Assembly (NCBI RefSeq): GCF_938030785.1
Contig: NZ_CALHIK010000128.1
Location: 1-10,379, forward strand
Direction: 5' to 3'
Length of the DNA stretch: 10,379 bases
DNA from: an uncultured Campylobacter sp.
GTDB taxonomy: Bacteria > Campylobacterota > Campylobacteria > Campylobacterales > Campylobacteraceae
Notes under the pieces: generated by a model
Database searches by the model: none
Told to the model about the DNA's origin: nothing
The model's input: the letters and a program-made list of their open reading frames with translations, nothing else
Part shown: positions 6,212-10,379 of the stretch, one piece after another
Position numbering within the stretch: the first letter of the stretch is position 1
How the letters are laid out: each line of letters starts with the position of its first letter
Program-made: the position numbers and the translations under genes

Positions 6212-8337
6212 TACAAGCAATAGTTAAAAAAGGTAAGGTTTTAGCAGAGCAGATACCGGCTCCAAGCGTTTCAAGGGGATGCGTTCTTATCAAAGTAGTG
6301 AATAGCTGCATATCGGCGGGCACCGAGATAAGCGGCGTATCAAATAGCGGAAAGAGCTTGATTAGAAGGGCTTTGGAGCAGCCGGAGAACGTAAAAAAAG
6401 TCATCAATATGGTGAAATCCGACGGCATAGCTAGCGTCTATGCGAAGGTAAAAGGTAAGCTTGATAGCGGAAATCCGACCGGCTATTCGCTTAGCGGCGT
6501 CGTCATAGCGGTGGGAGAGGGCGTTTCAAATTTTGAAATCGGTGAACGCGTTGCCGCAGCCGGCGCAGGGCTTGCGAATCACGCCGAGTATGTGGACGTG
6601 CCGAAAAATTTAGTTATGAAAATGCCGCAGGATATGGACTTTGAACGGGCTTGCACCGTGACGCTAGGCGGCATAGCGATGCAAGGCGTTAGGCGGATCG
6701 ATCTGAGGCTGGGCGAGACCTGCGTAGTCGTGGGAGCTGGGATATTAGGGCTTCTTGCGGTGCAAATGCTTAAAATTTCAGGAGTGAGGGTTGCTGTTAG
6801 CGATTTTGACGATAGGCGCTTGCAGATAGCAAAGGAATATGGCGCCGAGCTTGTCATAAACCCGTCAAAAGACGATTTGTTAGACGTCGTTTCGTCTTGG
6901 AGCGGCGGATACGGCGCCGATGGAGTGCTATTTACCGCCGCTACGAGCAGTAGCGAGCCGCTATCTCAAAGTTTTCAGATGTGCAAGAAAAAGGGCAGAG
7001 TGGTGCTTGTAGGCGTTGCCGGCATGCAGATCAATAGAGAGGATATGTATAAAAAGGAGCTTGATTTTCTCATCTCCACATCCTATGGGCCGGGCCGCTA
7101 CGATAAGAGCTACGAAGAGGGGGGGCTTGATTATCCGTTTAGCTACGTAAGATGGACTGAAAATCGAAATATGAGCGAGTATCTAAGGCTGGTAAATGAA
7201 AATTTGATAAAGCTGGATAAGCTCATAGATGCAAAATACCCTATCGAGCAGGTAACGGAGGCGTTTGAGTCTTTGCAAACTTCGCAGAATAAGCCGCTTA
7301 TGGTTTTACTTGACTACGGCGAGGCAAATTTAGCCGAGCTTGATAGCTATCTAAATCATGATAAAAAAATCATCATAAGCTCTGCGCCAGTAAACAGGGA
7401 TGTGATAAACGTCGCATTCGTCGGAGTCGGCGGATTTGCCACCGGTATGCACCTGCCTAACATCTCAAAGCTTACGGATAAGTATAAAATTTACGCGATA
7501 ATGAACCGAAGCGGACACAAGGCAAAGGCGGTGGCGCAGCAATATGGAGCGAACTACGCTACTTCAAATTTAGACGATGTTTTAAACGATAAAAATGTCG
7601 ATCTTGTGATCATCTCCACAAGGCACGATAGCCATGCGGAGCTTACTTTAAAGGCGCTTGAAGCGGGTAAAAACGTATTTGTAGAAAAGCCGCTTGCGAC
7701 AAACAAAGAGGAGCTTGAAAAGATAAAGAAATTTTACGAAGGGGAAGGCGACAAGCCCCTTTTATTCGTGGGATTTAACAGGCGATTTAGCGCTTATGCA
7801 GAGGAGATAAAAAAGCACACGGACGCTAGAATAAATCCTATGATAATTAGATATAGAATGAACGCGGGCTACATACCGATGGATCACTGGGTGCATGAAA
7901 GCGGCGGTAGGATGGTTGGCGAAGCATGCCACATAATAGATCTAATGACGGCGCTAACGGGCAGCGAGATACAGAGCGTATTTTCACAGGCGATCACGCC
8001 GAGTAATGAAAAATATAGCGCCGAGGATAACAAATCCATCGTTTTAAAATACAAAGACGGCTCGGTGGCAAATATCGAATATTTTGCAAACGGCAGTAAG
8101 GAGCTAAGCAAGGAGTTTATGGAGATCCACTTTGACGGCAAGAGCATCGTTTTGGACGATTATAAAAGCCTAAAAGGATATGGAGTGGGGCTGAAAGAAA
8201 TTTCAACGAGCGTAAGCCAAAAGGGACAGCTCGAAGAGCTTGAGGCGCTATTTGGGGCTCTAAAAGGAAGCAAAAAAAGCTGGCCGATAGAGCTTTGGGA
8301 TATGGTGCAGACGACGGAGATTTCGTTTTTGATATGA
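6208..8337 (+). CDS. Bi-domain oxidoreductase: MDR dehydrogenase fused to Gfo/Idh/MocA dehydrogenase
   Basis: A 709-residue fusion. Residues 1-370 form a medium-chain dehydrogenase of the BchC-like group: NSCISAGTE (32-40), GYSLSGVVIAVGEG (92-105), GERV (112-115), and a Rossmann fold with GAGILG (176-181). The usual zinc-ligand patterns (GHE and the four-cysteine loop) are absent. Residues 398-709 form a Gfo/Idh/MocA oxidoreductase: NVAFVGVGGFATGMHLP (401-417), EKP with K494 (493-495), and GGRMVGEACHIIDLM (566-580) with H575. Such fusions are familiar from polysaccharide gene clusters and probably act on an NDP-sugar or sugar acid; the exact reaction is not known to me. The frame is open to an ATG at 6103, but I chose 6208 because its ATGA overlap matches the other junctions, AAAGG lies seven bases upstream, and the family begins at MIQAIV. 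It is more GC-rich than both neighbours and contains a seven-G tract. Confidence 0.88.
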   Translation: MIQAIVKKGKVLAEQIPAPSVSRGCVLIKVVNSCISAGTEISGVSNSGKSLIRRALEQPENVKKVINMVKSDGIASVYAKVKGKLDSGNPTGYSLSGVVIAVGEGVSNFEIGERVAAAGAGLANHAEYVDVPKNLVMKMPQDMDFERACTVTLGGIAMQGVRRIDLRLGETCVVVGAGILGLLAVQMLKISGVRVAVSDFDDRRLQIAKEYGAELVINPSKDDLLDVVSSWSGGYGADGVLFTAATSSSEPLSQSFQMCKKKGRVVLVGVAGMQINREDMYKKELDFLISTSYGPGRYDKSYEEGGLDYPFSYVRWTENRNMSEYLRLVNENLIKLDKLIDAKYPIEQVTEAFESLQTSQNKPLMVLLDYGEANLAELDSYLNHDKKIIISSAPVNRDVINVAFVGVGGFATGMHLPNISKLTDKYKIYAIMNRSGHKAKAVAQQYGANYATSNLDDVLNDKNVDLVIISTRHDSHAELTLKALEAGKNVFVEKPLATNKEELEKIKKFYEGEGDKPLLFVGFNRRFSAYAEEIKKHTDARINPMIIRYRMNAGYIPMDHWVHESGGRMVGEACHIIDLMTALTGSEIQSVFSQAITPSNEKYSAEDNKSIVLKYKDGSVANIEYFANGSKELSKEFMEIHFDGKSIVLDDYKSLKGYGVGLKEISTSVSQKGQLEELEALFGALKGSKKSWPIELWDMVQTTEISFLI
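7119..7125 (+). repeat. Seven-G homopolymer tract in the bi-domain oxidoreductase gene
   Basis: GGGGGGG encodes the end of a Glu codon and two Gly codons (residues 304-306 of the 709-residue protein). Adding one G gives GCT TGA directly after the tract; losing one G gives a TAA about eight codons later. Either change would remove the second dehydrogenase domain. This and 5229-5235 are the only G runs of this length that I found in the window. Confidence 0.6.
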
Positions 8338-9308
8338 GTTTGTTAGTGCAAGATATACTTAAAAAATACGATAAAATTTTAATAATCGGACCATATCCGC
8401 CTCCTCTTGGCGGAGTGTCGGTTTATATTTATAGACTGAGTAGGTCGCTAGATAATTCGCAAGTATTTGATGTATCCAAGAAAGGTTTTAAGAAATATAT
8501 CGATTTGTTTGCGGTATTGTGCAAAACAAAATTTCGAGCCGTAAATATTCACTCGTTTAGCATGATGATAGTTTTTGTGCTTATGATTGCTAGACTTTTT
8601 AAAAATTTTGATTTAATTGCTACTAGCCATAATCCAAGGTTGTTTGAAGAGTCCTCTAAATTTAAGGCATTGGTTTATAGGGTTTTTTTTCATTACATAG
8701 ATGTTTTGGTGGTGGTTAATAAACACATTTTGGACGATTACAAAAGTAGGAATTTGCATATTCCAAAAAGTATTATAATCGAGCATGCTTTCTTGCCGCC
8801 ACCGTTAGAGGAGGAAGATAAAATTTTAGCTACCTACCCCGAATCTTTTTACGATTTTATAAAAAGTAAGACGCGAATAATAACGGCAAACGCATTTCAA
8901 ATATCTTTTTATAAAAATACCGACCTATACGGACTTGATATGTGCATAGAACTTACGGCTAAGCTAAAAAACGTATATCCAAATTTGGGATTTGTTTTCG
9001 CACTAGCAAACGAAAAGGTTAATACGGAGTATATAGATAAAATGCATCTGCGTATAAAAGAGTTAAATTTAGAGGAAAATTTTTATTTTCTGACTGGGCA
9101 AAAAGAGCTTTGGCCTATATTTAAAAAGGCTAGTTTAATGATAAGACCTACAAATACCGATGGCGATGCCCTTAGTATTAGAGAGGCTTTATATTTTAAA
9201 TGCCCTGCGATAGCTAGTGATGTATGTGATAGGCCAGAGGGAACAATTTTGTTTAAAAATAGAAATTTAGATGATTTATATGATAAAGTAAAGGATGTTT
9301 TATGTTAG
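8334..9308 (+). CDS. GT-B glycosyltransferase (GT4/group 1-like)
   Basis: A 324-residue cytoplasmic or membrane-associated enzyme expected to transfer one sugar to the growing lipid-linked glycan. The N-terminal domain opens with ILIIGPYPPPLGGVSVYIYRL (15-35), the glycine-rich start of GT4 enzymes that retract from a nucleotide sugar. The domain linker falls around 150-185. The C-terminal domain has LTGQKELWPIFKKASLMIRP (253-272) and GDALSIREALYFKCPAIASD (277-296), which takes the place of the E-x7-E donor-binding motif; the first Glu is not obvious, the second is E284. At 324 residues it is a little shorter than many GT4 proteins. An ATG at 8295 is also in frame, but 8334 gives the ATGA overlap seen throughout the operon and starts close to the first beta strand. 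AT-rich compared with the preceding gene. Donor and acceptor sugars are unknown. Confidence 0.82.
   Translation: MSLLVQDILKKYDKILIIGPYPPPLGGVSVYIYRLSRSLDNSQVFDVSKKGFKKYIDLFAVLCKTKFRAVNIHSFSMMIVFVLMIARLFKNFDLIATSHNPRLFEESSKFKALVYRVFFHYIDVLVVVNKHILDDYKSRNLHIPKSIIIEHAFLPPPLEEEDKILATYPESFYDFIKSKTRIITANAFQISFYKNTDLYGLDMCIELTAKLKNVYPNLGFVFALANEKVNTEYIDKMHLRIKELNLEENFYFLTGQKELWPIFKKASLMIRPTNTDGDALSIREALYFKCPAIASDVCDRPEGTILFKNRNLDDLYDKVKDVLC
8683..8690 (+). repeat. Eight-T homopolymer tract in the glycosyltransferase gene
   Basis: TTTTTTTT encodes Val-Phe-Phe around residues 117-119. An added T leads to a TAA about a dozen codons later. In an AT-rich gene a run of eight T is much less surprising than the G runs, so it is recorded only as a possible slippage site. 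Confidence 0.3.
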
Positions 9309-9988
9309 ATAATGTGATTTTTAGAAAAGATGAAATAATAAAAATATGTTGTGATAAAAAAGTTTTACACCTAGGATTTATACAGCATAAGTTGTATGAA
9401 CAAAAAATCAAATCAAATGATTGGCTTCATAGCAAAATTGCAGAAGTTGCTAGCTCCTTAGTCGGTTTTGATTATTTGCAAGAAGATGTAGAAATTTTGA
9501 AAGATAAATACGGATATATTGCATATTACGCAGATGTTACTCAACTGGATAAGCCTGAATATCAAGATAAATTTGATATTGTGGTATGTGGAGAACTGAT
9601 TGAACATATTGAAAATCCTGGTTTAATGCTGGATGGTATAAAAAGATTTATGCACGATGAATCATTATTAATTATCACTACGCCGAATCCTTGGTCTAAT
9701 GAGCGTATTAAGCTAATCAAGTCTGGGAATCTCGAAAATTTATGGTTAAATAAAGAGCATGTTTGTTGGTATAGCTTTGAGACCTTAAAGCAATTACTGG
9801 ATAGAAAAGGATATGTAGAGAAAAAATATGACTATTATTACTCAGAAAACAAAAATATGTTTTTTAAGACAAAATCCTTTTTAGATTATATTAAAATTTT
9901 GAAAAGAATATTAGTATACCGGCTCACTAAAAGACAAAATTATGATGGCCTATTTTTTATTGCTAAAGCAAAGAGTAGAGATGATTAG
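9302..9988 (+). CDS. Class I SAM-dependent methyltransferase
   Basis: A 228-residue soluble protein with a methyltransferase type 11/12 (UbiG-like) fold, probably methylating a sugar of the glycan. Motif I is VLHLGF (21-26), a known variant in cluster-associated methyltransferases in place of the classic DxGxG. D57 in VGFDYL is the likely ribose-binding acidic residue at the end of strand 2. ADVT (78-81) sits near the adenine, and FDIVVCGELIEHIENPG (91-107) and LLIITTPNPWS (122-132) cover the later strands. EHVCWYSFETLKQLL (152-166) is also typical of this subgroup. AAGGA lies six bases before the ATG, and the gene overlaps the glycosyltransferase by seven bases. The segment is strongly AT-rich (16 of 60 bases G or C in 9361-9420). 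The methyl acceptor cannot be named; a small-molecule or lipid substrate is not excluded. Confidence 0.82.
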   Translation: MLDNVIFRKDEIIKICCDKKVLHLGFIQHKLYEQKIKSNDWLHSKIAEVASSLVGFDYLQEDVEILKDKYGYIAYYADVTQLDKPEYQDKFDIVVCGELIEHIENPGLMLDGIKRFMHDESLLIITTPNPWSNERIKLIKSGNLENLWLNKEHVCWYSFETLKQLLDRKGYVEKKYDYYYSENKNMFFKTKSFLDYIKILKRILVYRLTKRQNYDGLFFIAKAKSRDD

Positions 9989-10379
9989 TAAAGCGAAATG
10001 GTTTTTAGATAAAACCTCTCCCATTATTTTCGGTATAGACGATATTACAAATTCAAAATGTCAGTCACGTTTTTTAAGAGAGCAATGTGATTGTGGTTAT
10101 CTTGGATTAGGCGATGGAGGTCTATACAATTATTTTGTAAACTATTTATTAAATAAATATCCAGAAATTAGAGTTACATATTTTTTGGTAATGAATTCGC
10201 ACTCAACATATTTAGATAACGGTAAAACTGGATCTATATACAATAATGATGATTTTTTAAAGCTATTAAATTCCATTCTTGGTAGATCTGATGAGATAGC
10301 ATACCATGGACATAATCATGGATATTCCAATGCTACATTGATGGATAGAAAATGGTGCAGAGAATTTGAGCAGTATTCT
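9981..10379 (+). CDS. Polysaccharide deacetylase-like protein, N-terminal part (3' end outside window)
   Basis: An open frame of 133 codons runs off the window end. It starts at the ATG that overlaps the methyltransferase stop by eight bases; the ribosome site is weak (AAGAG). FGIDDI (17-22) resembles the metal/catalytic aspartates that open the NodB-type or DUF2334 deacetylase fold, and EIAYHGHNHGYS (105-116) supplies the histidines (H109, H111, H113) of the zinc-binding motif. A strand-like VTYFLVMN (65-72) lies between them. No signal peptide is seen, so a cytoplasmic reaction on a nucleotide- or lipid-linked sugar is more likely than secretion. Its position in the glycan operon suggests N- or O-deacetylation of a sugar. 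The catalytic C-terminal half is missing from view, so the family call is tentative. Confidence 0.6.
   Translation, partial: MISKAKWFLDKTSPIIFGIDDITNSKCQSRFLREQCDCGYLGLGDGGLYNYFVNYLLNKYPEIRVTYFLVMNSHSTYLDNGKTGSIYNNDDFLKLLNSILGRSDEIAYHGHNHGYSNATLMDRKWCREFEQYS

Noticed and set aside
7903..7913. GGCGGTAG resembling the ops element used by RfaH
   Set aside because: It lies within the oxidoreductase coding region over a conserved Gly-Gly-Arg motif, far from the operon leader, and I know of no RfaH system in Campylobacter.
8295..8333. 13 extra N-terminal codons of the glycosyltransferase
   Set aside because: The start at 8334 gives an ATGA overlap like its neighbours and places the first beta strand normally; the extra residues have no family match that I can see.
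9322..9376. Methyltransferase motif I lacking the classic DxGxG, suggesting an inactive enzyme
   Set aside because: VLHLG is a variant that I recall in related polysaccharide-cluster methyltransferases, and the other SAM-fold motifs are intact.
1..10379. CRISPR array, tRNA/rRNA gene, insertion sequence or attachment site
   Set aside because: No spaced direct repeats, tRNA-like cloverleaf, transposase-like frame or terminal inverted repeats were found on either strand by eye.

Overview
The window looks like a chromosomal segment of a Campylobacter-type epsilonproteobacterium. The evidence is tight head-to-tail gene packing with start/stop overlaps, heavy use of AAATTT/TTTAAA words even in GC-richer genes, an Mfd C-terminus with SGIHMP in motif V, and a MagIII-type 3-methyladenine glycosylase that closely matches my recollection of the Helicobacter pylori enzyme. 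The base composition of the left part (about half GC) would fit an oral Campylobacter such as C. gracilis or the C. rectus/showae group better than C. jejuni, but the species cannot be fixed from the sequence alone.

Left block (1-2644), DNA maintenance: the C-terminal part of mfd (transcription-repair coupling factor), a DUF815 AAA+ ATPase, a possible 41-residue small ORF, and a MagIII-like HhH DNA glycosylase. All are on the + strand. Each junction overlaps by 4 to 17 bases, so the block reads as one transcription unit that begins upstream of the window.

Junction (2645-2793): the only real intergenic gap in the window, 149 AT-rich bases with a weak candidate promoter, an inverted repeat and a Shine-Dalgarno sequence for the next gene. 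It separates housekeeping genes from a carbohydrate locus.

Right block (2794-10379), surface polysaccharide locus: wecB (UDP-GlcNAc 2-epimerase) and wecC (UDP-ManNAc 6-dehydrogenase), which together make UDP-ManNAcA; an integral-membrane acyltransferase-3 protein; a 709-residue fusion of a zinc-less MDR-type dehydrogenase with a Gfo/Idh/MocA oxidoreductase; a GT-B glycosyltransferase; a class I SAM methyltransferase; and the start of a polysaccharide-deacetylase-like protein cut by the window end. Every junction overlaps by 4 to 8 bases, so the genes are probably translationally coupled. GC content falls from left to right: high through wecBC, low in the acyltransferase, higher again in the fusion oxidoreductase, then about 27% in sampled lines of the last genes. 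That is typical of a mosaic glycan cluster.

Taken together, the right block should supply a ManNAcA donor sugar, further oxidise or isomerise a sugar, assemble it with a glycosyltransferase, and decorate the glycan by O-acylation, methylation and possibly deacetylation. The most noteworthy signals are two seven-G tracts, in the acyltransferase and the fusion oxidoreductase genes. Gain or loss of one G in either gives an early stop, so both are candidates for phase variation. Other points of interest are the small ORF joined to both neighbours by ATGA overlaps and the apparent loss of a conserved lysine in the MagIII-like enzyme. I see no wholly new defence or mobile system here.
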